Assembly (NCBI GenBank): GCA_964419255.1 | Contig: CAYQOU010000037.1 | Span: 1 to 41,862, forward strand | Direction of reading: 5' to 3' | Source of the DNA: CAZPHU01 sp964419255 | GTDB lineage: Bacteria; Fibrobacterota; Chitinivibrionia; Chitinivibrionales; CAYFVL01 | Length of the DNA: 41,862 nt | Shown: positions 34,695 to 41,862 of the stretch, piece after piece | Numbering within the stretch: position 1 is the first letter of the stretch | Layout: the number at the start of each line of letters is the position of its first letter | Position numbers and translations under genes: made by a program | The notes under the pieces: model-generated | Databases searched by the model: none | Told to the model about the DNA's origin: nothing | What the model saw: the letters and a program-made list of their open reading frames with translations, nothing else

Positions 34695-35846
34695 TTGAAG
34701 AAAAGAAAGGCAGCAGGACACGATGCGACCATCCACACCAGCCGTCTAAAATCTGTTTTCTATCCACTGTTTTGCATTTTCCGCCAGGTGTCTTCTGCCA
34801 TATTGCTTCTGTCTTCTATTGGCTCGTTATTGGTCGGCTGTACAGAATCGCTGGGTGCGGGAGATCAGCTTCAGCTGCTGGTGGATGAAAATTACAAAAC
34901 GTTTTATAATATTGCTCGATCCGCAATAATGGATATGCCTAAATCGAAAGCATGGCATGAAGCTGTGCCCCAGGTTCAGGACGTGACAATTGATGCCACT
35001 ATCGATGGGAGCAGCCAACCTGCCCTTTACTACGATTCGGGATCGGACAAAAAAAAGCCGCTTCTTCTGGTGCTTCACAGCTGGAGCGCCAATTACCGGC
35101 AGCAGTTTAGTATTCCCTATGGTGTGTGGGCGGTCAAAAATGATTGGGTGTTTATCCATCCCGATTACCGTGGTGCTTTCACCAACCCAGAGGCCACGGC
35201 CTCCGAGAAAGCTGTTCGGGATGTCCTGGATGCTGTCGATTATGCGCGAAACAATGCTAATATCGATGAAAACAGGATTTATATCGCGGGGTTTTCGGGT
35301 GGCGGGATGATGACGCTTATTATGGTGGGAAGGTATCCCGAGATTTGGGCCGGGGCGGTGGCCTGGGTGCCGGTTTACGATCTGGTGCAGTGGTACGAAA
35401 CGACCAGGAGAGCGGCTCACGATTATTCCGGGCATATCATCAACTCCTGCAGCGGTGAGCCGATCGATGGGACCGATGCCGGTCGGGAGTGTTCGAAGCG
35501 AAGTCCCAGCAGCTATCTGAAAGGTGCCCGCGGCAGGAAGGTGAGTGTATATATATCGACCGGTATCAACGACAATTTTGTTCCACCCAGTCACTCCTTT
35601 CAAGCTTTTAATGATCTGGCCGAGCCCGCCGATCGCATATCCCAGGAGGATGTGCAGTTCATCGATGGGCATCATTCCTTGCCCGATCATATGACAGGAA
35701 CCTTTTCGGACAGCCTTTTTAAGGATGCCGGAATCAATCTCCTCTGGGAGAAAGAATCAGGTAATGTCGTGATAAAGGTTCATGACGGCAAACATGAGGT
35801 GATCTACAACGCTGGCCTTCTGTGGCTCAGCAAACAGCACCGGTAA
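34695..35846 (+). CDS. Secreted lipoprotein alpha/beta-hydrolase (esterase/peptidase-like)
   Basis: About 383 residues from the TTG at 34695, which follows the strong site GGGGGAGGG at 4 bases. A basic n-region, hydrophobic stretch and lipobox SLLVGC predict a lipoprotein. The hydrolase domain has LLLVLHSWSANYRQQFSIPYGVWA, nucleophile Ser in AGFSGGGMM (S201), Asp in GINDNFVPP (D293) and His in DGHHSLPDH (H326), in the order of PHB-depolymerase, feruloyl-esterase or S9-type enzymes. Longer starts at 34644 (ATG) or 34611 (GTG) remain possible but have no ribosome site. It may deacylate plant or wall polysaccharide; this is inference from the lyases in the same window. Confidence 0.8.
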   Translation: MKKRKAAGHDATIHTSRLKSVFYPLFCIFRQVSSAILLLSSIGSLLVGCTESLGAGDQLQLLVDENYKTFYNIARSAIMDMPKSKAWHEAVPQVQDVTIDATIDGSSQPALYYDSGSDKKKPLLLVLHSWSANYRQQFSIPYGVWAVKNDWVFIHPDYRGAFTNPEATASEKAVRDVLDAVDYARNNANIDENRIYIAGFSGGGMMTLIMVGRYPEIWAGAVAWVPVYDLVQWYETTRRAAHDYSGHIINSCSGEPIDGTDAGRECSKRSPSSYLKGARGRKVSVYISTGINDNFVPPSHSFQAFNDLAEPADRISQEDVQFIDGHHSLPDHMTGTFSDSLFKDAGINLLWEKESGNVVIKVHDGKHEVIYNAGLLWLSKQHR

Positions 35847-35870
35847 TCATCATAACAGACAGGATCTTGT

Positions 35871-36581
35871 ATGAACGTAAATCTCCGATTGGTTTTCGAC
35901 TACACGGTTAAATTTAAGCGCTTGATGCTTTTTGTACCCTTTATGGCTGTCTTTTCTGCGCAGGCCGACTCGTTGCGCCTGTCACTGGAGGAACGGCTGA
36001 TAGGAGAGGGGCTTGTGGATGTTCAGATGCTGGATTCGACTATCATGGTGGAGCTCAAATATGCCGACACAACAAATTTCATGAAAACAAACGTCTACGG
36101 GCAGCTACGCAAGTGCTATCTGCGGCCTCGAGCCGCGGAGAAATTGGCCAGAGCCAGTGCGTATCTTCGGAAACACCATCCGGGGATTCGACTTCTGGTG
36201 GTCGATGGGGTGCGGCCCCGTCATGTGTCGCAACGTATGTGGGATGCGTTGTCCGGCACTCCCATGCAGCGCTACGTGGCCAATCCGCGATGGGGCTCTA
36301 TGCATAACTACGGCTGCGCGGTTGATTTGACACTTATAGACAGCACCGGGGGGCGCATGGATATGGGTACTCCAATGGACCATTTCGGCCCCCTGGCACA
36401 GCCGGCGCTGGAGAAACAATATCTTAAGAACAAAAAAATTACCCCTGAACAGGTCGCCAACCGCGCGATACTGCGCGAGGCGATGACGGCGGCGGGATTT
36501 TATCCGATTTCAATCGAATGGTGGCATTTTAACGCGTTTGAGAAGGATTACATTCGCAAAAATTATTCGATAATCGAGTAG
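35871..36581 (+). CDS. D-alanyl-D-alanine dipeptidase (VanX/DdpX type)
   Basis: A 236-residue M15D peptidase with a signal peptide of about 30 residues. Zinc ligands are H145 and D152 in SMHNYGCAVDL and H219 in EWWHF; the catalytic base is E216 and R115 sits in DGVRPR, all as in VanX. The enzyme splits D-Ala-D-Ala; exported versions recycle wall fragments rather than giving vancomycin resistance. No vanH or vanA genes accompany it, so a housekeeping role is favoured. AGGA precedes the ATG. It starts 24 bases after the hydrolase gene, probably in one operon. Confidence 0.92.
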   Translation: MNVNLRLVFDYTVKFKRLMLFVPFMAVFSAQADSLRLSLEERLIGEGLVDVQMLDSTIMVELKYADTTNFMKTNVYGQLRKCYLRPRAAEKLARASAYLRKHHPGIRLLVVDGVRPRHVSQRMWDALSGTPMQRYVANPRWGSMHNYGCAVDLTLIDSTGGRMDMGTPMDHFGPLAQPALEKQYLKNKKITPEQVANRAILREAMTAAGFYPISIEWWHFNAFEKDYIRKNYSIIE

Positions 36582-36747
36582 TTGGATCATTTTTCTTTGG
36601 CCCATTTGGCGGAAAAGTGGGCTTTAAAAAACTAAATTGTGTATTTTTAAAAAGGTTTTCCCTACGCATAACCGGAACTGTTTAATTAGAAAAGAGTTAA
36701 ATTGATCCTCTCCAGTGTTTTGTTAATCGCTTTCCTTATGGACGATC

Positions 36748-38106
36748 ATGAAATCTAGACATTCGGGTCTCTATCGCAGAGAGAAAAAAAGGCCGTCAAA
36801 AATATTATTTATATTGTTGCTTGTTATCGCAGCATTTTTCTTTCTGGTTCAGGCAATGAGCCCGTCACCACAGAAACGTAGCCAGCTGGAAATCAGACAG
36901 ACACTGCATCGCCTGGATTCCCTGCAAAAGCAGATATCTTTTGAGAAGAAGAAAATCGCTCGATTCACCAAAATGAAGTATCTTCATGAAGGCGAGATTG
37001 GTGCGGGGCAGGGGATGTTTCAGGCTCTCAGCGATCTTGGTGTCTCACACGGTATACGTCTTCAGCTGGTAAACACACTGCGCGATTCGGTGGAGCTGAT
37101 GAATATGGTGGCGGGGCAAAGGATTTCGGTTGAGTATGATCCCCGGGATACAAATCGGGTACTTACCTTTTCCTACTCGCCCAATCCTTCGGTTGTGCAT
37201 GAGATTATCTATCGGGACAGCGCATACGCATACAGGAGAGTGGAGCAGCCCACAACCATTCGACACAGTCTCATCGAAGGTACCATTCGATCGGGTTCAT
37301 CTCTTGATCAGACTCTGCGGGAAAAAGGCATTGCGCCTTCCATGGTCGGAGTGGTCAACGGTGTACTTCTGTGCAAGATCTCGTTTCGCACCGATGCACG
37401 GGAGGGGGATAGATTCAAGGTTCTTCTTCGGGAGCGTTTTTTTCAGGACACGATCCGTGTAGATGGTCAGGTGTTGTATACCTGCTATGACGGCGCGCGC
37501 GCGGGATTTCATGAGGCTTTTCGGTATGACGATGGCGATCCGAAGTCATCCTATACGGCTCATTATACCGAAAAGGGCGAGGCGCTTGTTCATTCGGGGC
37601 TACGCTACCCGCTTGATCGGCTTCATATAAGCTCCAGTTACGGTATGCGCATTCATCCGGTCTCCGGAATGCGTAAGATGCATTGGGGAGTCGACTACAG
37701 GGCTCCGACGGGAACGCCTGTCTATGCGGTTGCACCGGGCGTGGTTATTGCCTCGGCATACAATTCGAGTAATGGTCACTATATTGCGATTCGTCATCCT
37801 GACAGATACATCTCCTACTACCTTCATCTGCACAGGCGCATGGCTTCGAAGGGACAGTCGATACGTGCGGGCCAGATTATTGGCAGAGTGGGAAGCACCG
37901 GCATATCAACCGGACCCCATCTGCATTTCGGATTCAAGATGCCGAATGGACGGTGGATGAACCCGTTGCGCAAAAGGATGATCGCCACCCCCAAGCTTAA
38001 GGGAGAGCGGCTGGAGCGTATGACCGTGCAGGCCGGCGAAATCAGACATCTTCTGGACAGCCTTCGAACCCAGACGCAGGTAGTAGCCATGGATGAGCAG
38101 GGGTAA
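36748..38106 (+). CDS. M23 peptidoglycan endopeptidase (MepM-like)
   Basis: A 452-residue protein with a basic start and one transmembrane anchor (about 19-38). A coiled coil at about 48-75 and an OapA/LysM-like part (QGMFQALSDLGVSHG) come next. The C-terminal M23/LytM domain has a full zinc site: H312 and D316 in MHWGVDYRAPTGTPVYA, and H391 and H393 in GPHLHF. Such enzymes cut peptide cross-links in growing peptidoglycan. A terminal tail of about 50 residues follows the domain. It lies 166 bases after the dipeptidase gene and completes a wall-maintenance block. The ribosome site is weak. Confidence 0.93.
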   Translation: MKSRHSGLYRREKKRPSKILFILLLVIAAFFFLVQAMSPSPQKRSQLEIRQTLHRLDSLQKQISFEKKKIARFTKMKYLHEGEIGAGQGMFQALSDLGVSHGIRLQLVNTLRDSVELMNMVAGQRISVEYDPRDTNRVLTFSYSPNPSVVHEIIYRDSAYAYRRVEQPTTIRHSLIEGTIRSGSSLDQTLREKGIAPSMVGVVNGVLLCKISFRTDAREGDRFKVLLRERFFQDTIRVDGQVLYTCYDGARAGFHEAFRYDDGDPKSSYTAHYTEKGEALVHSGLRYPLDRLHISSSYGMRIHPVSGMRKMHWGVDYRAPTGTPVYAVAPGVVIASAYNSSNGHYIAIRHPDRYISYYLHLHRRMASKGQSIRAGQIIGRVGSTGISTGPHLHFGFKMPNGRWMNPLRKRMIATPKLKGERLERMTVQAGEIRHLLDSLRTQTQVVAMDEQG

Positions 38107-38330
38107 ACAGGTGCGGGGGAAGAATAAACTTTTTGGCCCCGGCGTTCTGAGCGGTAACGCCCCCATCCTTCCCACAAAAAAAGTGTCGGTCAAATTAAAG
38201 ATGGTTATTCCAAGAGATCCCGCAACGATCGGTAGACAAAGATGCAGTAGTAGCCTATAACCTGCTCTTCGGTGAGTGTTGGACGTTTTCGGGTTTTAAA
38301 AATGTGAATTAAGCTGTCAGATTGTTAAAT

Positions 38331-39128
38331 CTATTTATCTACAATCGTGATGATGTAAATAAGCTCGGCGTACCTGACGTCAGGGGTGCTTTCGAAGGTG
38401 ATCGATCGATTGTAAAACTTTGCAGCCTCCGCCAGGTGACACAGCGCAATTCCCGCATCCACAAAATTGACTTTCCCCAGCATCCTTTGGGAGAGAAAAG
38501 ATCCGGCCGGCCTGATAAACATATGAAGACGTTTGCCGTCACAGTAAAAGCGCCATGGTTGTGAATTTATGGCTGATGGGGCTATACGAACCGCCTCAAG
38601 AAGTTGCTCCCATCGCGGGTCGACACTTCCATCGGCTGTAAGCTGCTCCAGATGTTTACGGCGTATGCGGGATATATCCTTACGCAGATGGCCCTCGGGC
38701 TCTTTCGGGAGTCCGAAGGCGATAATGGCGGCAAGCTGGTGCCCATCCTGGGCATTGATCAGACTGCTCAGAGCACCCTTTTTGATGTGTCCACCAAGCC
38801 AGCAGGTTGCAAGCCCCAGCGCAGTCAGGCTTATAACCAGATGTTCTCCCACATAGCCCGCACTTTCCCTCATACCCTCGAGCGGCTTACCTGACAGTAT
38901 CAGGAAGTGAGGCGCTTTGTTTTTTCCAAACGGTCCTATAAGCCCCTTCGAGGCAAGGTGCACCTTACTGCCATCCTCGATAAGATCAACATTCAGATGT
39001 CCGGTATCGAAAGGAGGGTGAATAGAATCGATTTGTTTGGCTATTTCTTCTAGAATCTCGGACGGAACAGCTTTGGGCGCATACTGCCGGGTAGATTTGC
39101 GTCTGATAAGTGCATCAAAGCGATTCAT
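38331..39128 (-). CDS. Nitroreductase-family flavoprotein (TM1586-like)
   Basis: A 265-residue nitroreductase-fold protein. The N-terminal FMN motif is DALIRRKSTRQYAP. The middle VGEHLVISLTALGLATCWLGG and the C-terminal RIAPSAINSQPWRFYCDGKRLHMF match the TM1586-type subgroup (two-half nitroreductase). It would reduce a quinone or nitro compound using NAD(P)H; the physiological substrate is unknown. GAGGG lies 6 bases before the minus-strand ATG; an upstream in-frame extension to 39272 is AT-rich and not protein-like. It may share redox-defence roles with the flavodiiron protein gene 204 bases away on the same strand. Confidence 0.85.
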   Translation of the reverse strand: MNRFDALIRRKSTRQYAPKAVPSEILEEIAKQIDSIHPPFDTGHLNVDLIEDGSKVHLASKGLIGPFGKNKAPHFLILSGKPLEGMRESAGYVGEHLVISLTALGLATCWLGGHIKKGALSSLINAQDGHQLAAIIAFGLPKEPEGHLRKDISRIRRKHLEQLTADGSVDPRWEQLLEAVRIAPSAINSQPWRFYCDGKRLHMFIRPAGSFLSQRMLGKVNFVDAGIALCHLAEAAKFYNRSITFESTPDVRYAELIYIITIVDK

Positions 39129-39332
39129 ATAACCCTCTATCCATGTAACTTTATCTCTCAGATATCTAGCAGATACTATACCAGTTATAAGTATACCATT
39201 TTGGCAATATATAATAAGACAATGATTTTGAAAAACAATATAATCTGTATCGAAAATAAAGATGTCCTGCAACAGTCAAACGCAATGAGGCCATTTTATA
39301 GATTATTGAAATGACTTTTTACCCATAGCCTG

Positions 39333-40529
39333 CTAACACACTCCCGTTATGTCCGCGTACTCTCCCGCTTTATGCTTCTGCGCTACCGCCTCCGCCAGAT
39401 CGTCGAGCTTGTCAAGCGTCTCCTCCCGCGGATATCCCTTGCACAGTACCGGATCGAACAGCTCTACTTTAAGATTGGGGATGAGGTTGGCGATATGTTC
39501 CACCGCCTTGCTGCTCCATCCATAGGAGCCGACAATCGAGGCATACTTGAGTTTGGGGCGAAGCGCGTTGGCCAGATACGATGCGTAAAAGATTGCCGGA
39601 TGAGGCGCCACGTGCACGGTCGGGGTTCCGATGATTATGGTGGCCGCATCAACAAGTGAAATGGCCAGCTTGCCCAGGTCGGTGACCGACAGCTCAAACT
39701 GCTGGGCGTTTATTCCCCTTCTGGCAAGAGCGGTTATCAGATGCTCCACCATCTTGTGCGTACTGCCGTGCATGGAGGTGTACGGTATCACCACCAGGTT
39801 TTTTGGTTTTTCATCAATCCAGTCTTTATACGAATCGATGATAAAATCGGGCTCCTTATAGATAGAGCCGTGGCTGGGAGCGATCATCTCCACATCCAGC
39901 GCCTCCACCTTCTCGATATTTCTCTTGATTGTCGTGCGAAAAGGCATCATGATCTCCGCATAGTAGCGCTTTGCCGCCTCGTAAACCCGGGGCCGGTCGG
40001 TGACGTACAGGTCGGTGGATGCGATATGGGATCCGAAGAAATCACAGCTGAAAAGAATTTTCTCTTCGGGCAGATAGGTACACATGGTCTCCGGCCAGTG
40101 TACCCAGGGTGTATGGACGAATTTGAGGCTACGGTCACCCAGGGAAATCTCCTCGTTGTCCGCCACCGCTATGATCCGATCCTTATCGATATGCAGATGA
40201 TCGATAAGAAGCCCTTTGCCCTTGGTGGAGGCGATCACTTTTGCCTGCGGATACTTCTCCAAAACGGTCGGAATAGCTCCCGAGTGGTCCTGTTCCGAAT
40301 GCTGACTTACCACGTAATCGATCGAATCGACCTGCTTGAGCTGATCCATCAGCGTGTCGGCCTTGGCGGGATCGACCGCATCGATCAAAACAGTTTTTTC
40401 CGAGCCGTGTATCAGATAGGCGTTGTAGCTTGTACCGTCGGGCAGCGGAATCAGCGCATCGAACAGCCGACGATCCCAGTGCTCCGCACCCAGCCAGTAA
40501 ACGGTTTCGCGAATCTTGCGTGGTTTCAT
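39333..40529 (-). CDS. fprA: Flavodiiron protein (A-type flavoprotein, FprA-like)
   Basis: A 398-residue protein. The N-terminal metallo-beta-lactamase domain has all six iron ligands: H77, E79, D81 (SQHSEQDHSG), H144 (PWVHWPE), D163 (SCDFFGSH) and H220 (APSHGS). The C-terminal flavodoxin domain, from about residue 248 (VVIPYTSMHGSTHKMVEHL), binds FMN. It reduces oxygen to water or NO to N2O in anaerobes, drawing electrons from rubredoxin. GAGGAGGT precedes the ATG. Together with rubrerythrin and PerR it makes a complete oxygen-defence set. Confidence 0.97.
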   Translation of the reverse strand: MKPRKIRETVYWLGAEHWDRRLFDALIPLPDGTSYNAYLIHGSEKTVLIDAVDPAKADTLMDQLKQVDSIDYVVSQHSEQDHSGAIPTVLEKYPQAKVIASTKGKGLLIDHLHIDKDRIIAVADNEEISLGDRSLKFVHTPWVHWPETMCTYLPEEKILFSCDFFGSHIASTDLYVTDRPRVYEAAKRYYAEIMMPFRTTIKRNIEKVEALDVEMIAPSHGSIYKEPDFIIDSYKDWIDEKPKNLVVIPYTSMHGSTHKMVEHLITALARRGINAQQFELSVTDLGKLAISLVDAATIIIGTPTVHVAPHPAIFYASYLANALRPKLKYASIVGSYGWSSKAVEHIANLIPNLKVELFDPVLCKGYPREETLDKLDDLAEAVAQKHKAGEYADITGVC

Positions 40530-41166
40530 GGAAGACCTCCTCAAGGTTGAATCGGTGCCTTGTGCGCACCCTGCAAAAAATGGCATTTATGCTCTCTGAA
40601 AGTGGACGTGTTGAAAATCGGTGTCCACATATTCCCGAGACCTTTCTTTCGCACTCTTATCGGCCTTTTTGGCTGCCCGGTATGCCATCTCAAACTTCTC
40701 ACGGATTTTTTGCCGTATGAGCATTAATTTTGTATATGAGCTTTTCGGGATTGCCGCTCTTAAGTGCCCTGTCACTGAGTTTGTTTATCGGCACGATCGA
40801 GCTCGCCGGTTTAAATCCCGTATAGGGGGGTGTTTTCCGATTCGCTGTGCAGCCGCACAAGAGTCTCTTCTATCATGACCTGCATCATGATTCGCGCGAT
40901 TGATGACAGACCGGTTTACCCGAGCCACATGCAAGGATTGAGCCAGGATATTAAATTCCATCTATTTTCTTCCTGTGTCACCATCGCCAACAGGGGGCCA
41001 CACAGTAGCTACGAAGCAAACCCATTTTTTAGCCGCAGTTAAGAAACATACCTGTGCCTATCCCCGCTGCGGGACGAAGCATGGATGCCATATAATCCGG
41101 CAAGCGGGAGCATGGTATACGGGAGGTTCTTTTTCGAACAGAAGCCAGTAAGGAGTCGTCGACAGT
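40530..41166. other. Intergenic region with a doubtful small ORF
   Basis: No firm gene. A minus-strand frame at 40587-40724 would encode 45 charged residues (MLIRQKIREKFEMAYRAAKK onward), 57 bases before the flavodiiron start, but has no ribosome site. A CCCGC-tg-CGGG hairpin near 41066-41077 may end the exchanger transcript. Confidence 0.3.
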
Positions 41167-41862
41167 TTAATGCGCAAGCACAAATAAACCCAGGGCATAG
41201 ATAAGAATCATCCCCACCCCCTCGAAACCGATTCGAGCGATACCTTTTTTTTCCCGTCGCAGCAATCCCATCAGAAGCAGTCCCGACATGATGACTGTCA
41301 CCGCCAGAAGCGCCCCCTCTCGTCGGGATGCCCCCCGGTATATGGAGCCCTCCCGGTAGAAGACATCGGCGATGGCGGCAAACAGGGTATCGAATGCGTT
41401 GCCGCCCAAGATACCGCTGACCGCCAGGGTCAGCGCTCCCCGGCGCACCGCGGCAATCGAGGTGACAAGCTCGGCAAGTGATGTGGTCACGGCCACAAAC
41501 AGTCCTCCCACAATACTCTGAGACAAGATGGTATGCTCAGATATGCGCTCGGCCGCAATCGTCAATATCCATCCAGCGGCCATGATGCCAAGTGCTGTGA
41601 TGATAAAGTCGATCCAGATTTTTATTAACGGTTGCCCTTTTTGCTGCTTTTCCTGCGGCTCATCCATTTTGGTTTCCCGGGTCATACGCGGCTGCCACAT
41701 CGGTTTTTTGAGCCCCTTTGAGATGACGTACATCCCTGCGATATAGGTCAACGGCAGAATCGGGGTTATATAGTGGATGCCCCAGAAAGAGATATCGGGG
41801 CCGATAAATGCAAACATCAAAAGCCCCAGCATGGTGATCTGAAGCGAGCCCTGCATCATGCT
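41167..41862 (-). CDS. Ca2+/cation antiporter (CaCA family), partial
   Basis: The C-terminal half of an integral membrane exchanger, cut by the window edge, so its start is not visible. It contains a cytoplasmic charged loop (TRETKMDEPQEKQQKG) and the second alpha repeat GGLFVAVTTSLAELVTSIAAVRRGALTLAVSGILGGNAFDTLF, the ion-binding signature of the family, followed by four more helices. The family swaps Na+ or H+ for Ca2+ across the inner membrane. Direction and partner ion cannot be decided from this part. Confidence 0.9.
   Translation of the reverse strand, partial: SMMQGSLQITMLGLLMFAFIGPDISFWGIHYITPILPLTYIAGMYVISKGLKKPMWQPRMTRETKMDEPQEKQQKGQPLIKIWIDFIITALGIMAAGWILTIAAERISEHTILSQSIVGGLFVAVTTSLAELVTSIAAVRRGALTLAVSGILGGNAFDTLFAAIADVFYREGSIYRGASRREGALLAVTVIMSGLLLMGLLRREKKGIARIGFEGVGMILIYALGLFVLAH

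Noticed and set aside
39129..39272. 48-residue N-terminal extension of the nitroreductase
   Set aside because: AT-rich, non-conserved-looking and upstream of a good ribosome site.

Overview
The window looks like chromosome from a free-living, Gram-negative, anaerobic polysaccharide degrader, probably of the Fibrobacterota / FCB group (inference). Supporting evidence: secreted modular enzymes (GH8, PL11) ending in type IX-secretion-like sorting domains, a LamG fragment of the kind found in Fibrobacterota surface proteins, outer-membrane barrels, a membrane-spanning AraC regulator, and an anaerobe oxidative-stress set (PerR-type Fur, rubrerythrin, flavodiiron protein). There are no tRNA or rRNA genes, CRISPR arrays, insertion sequences or phage genes that I can support. 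A 100-N assembly gap lies at 4105-4204.

Layout. 284-3051: a lipoprotein, then an ECF sigma factor, a FecR-like anti-sigma protein and an SH3-like protein. 3584-7130: a small membrane protein, the gap, two outer-membrane barrel proteins and a SLOG-fold protein. 7353-13288: an orphan sensor histidine kinase followed by four tightly packed minor-pilin genes. 13731-14308: an RRM RNA-binding protein behind a good sigma-54-type promoter. 14534-24149: a sulfotransferase, a membrane AraC regulator, a GH8 xylan enzyme, a lipase-like protein and a PL11 rhamnogalacturonan lyase. 24254-29966: a LamG remnant, TrmO, an unknown cysteine-rich protein divergent from a single-domain response regulator, perR-rbr, and a second stand-alone response regulator. 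30073-32895: a TetR regulator with its own operator, and a chemoreceptor. 33453-38106: an envelope block of O-acyltransferase, secreted hydrolase, VanX-type dipeptidase and M23 peptidase. 38331-41862, minus strand: nitroreductase, flavodiiron protein and the end of a cation/Ca2+ exchanger.

The genes fit a cell that attaches to plant polysaccharide, senses it and digests it. The minor pilins are unusually large. One (10602-11699) appears to carry a jelly-roll-like insert and another (11714-13288) a long beta-rich region, so the pilus tip may be an adhesin for insoluble substrate. The AraC protein has a periplasmic domain resembling a carbohydrate-binding fold and lies directly upstream of the GH8 gene, suggesting local substrate control. 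The remaining genes are mostly stress defence, signalling and wall maintenance. The pilin cluster and the regulator-GH8 pair are the parts most worth testing as something new.
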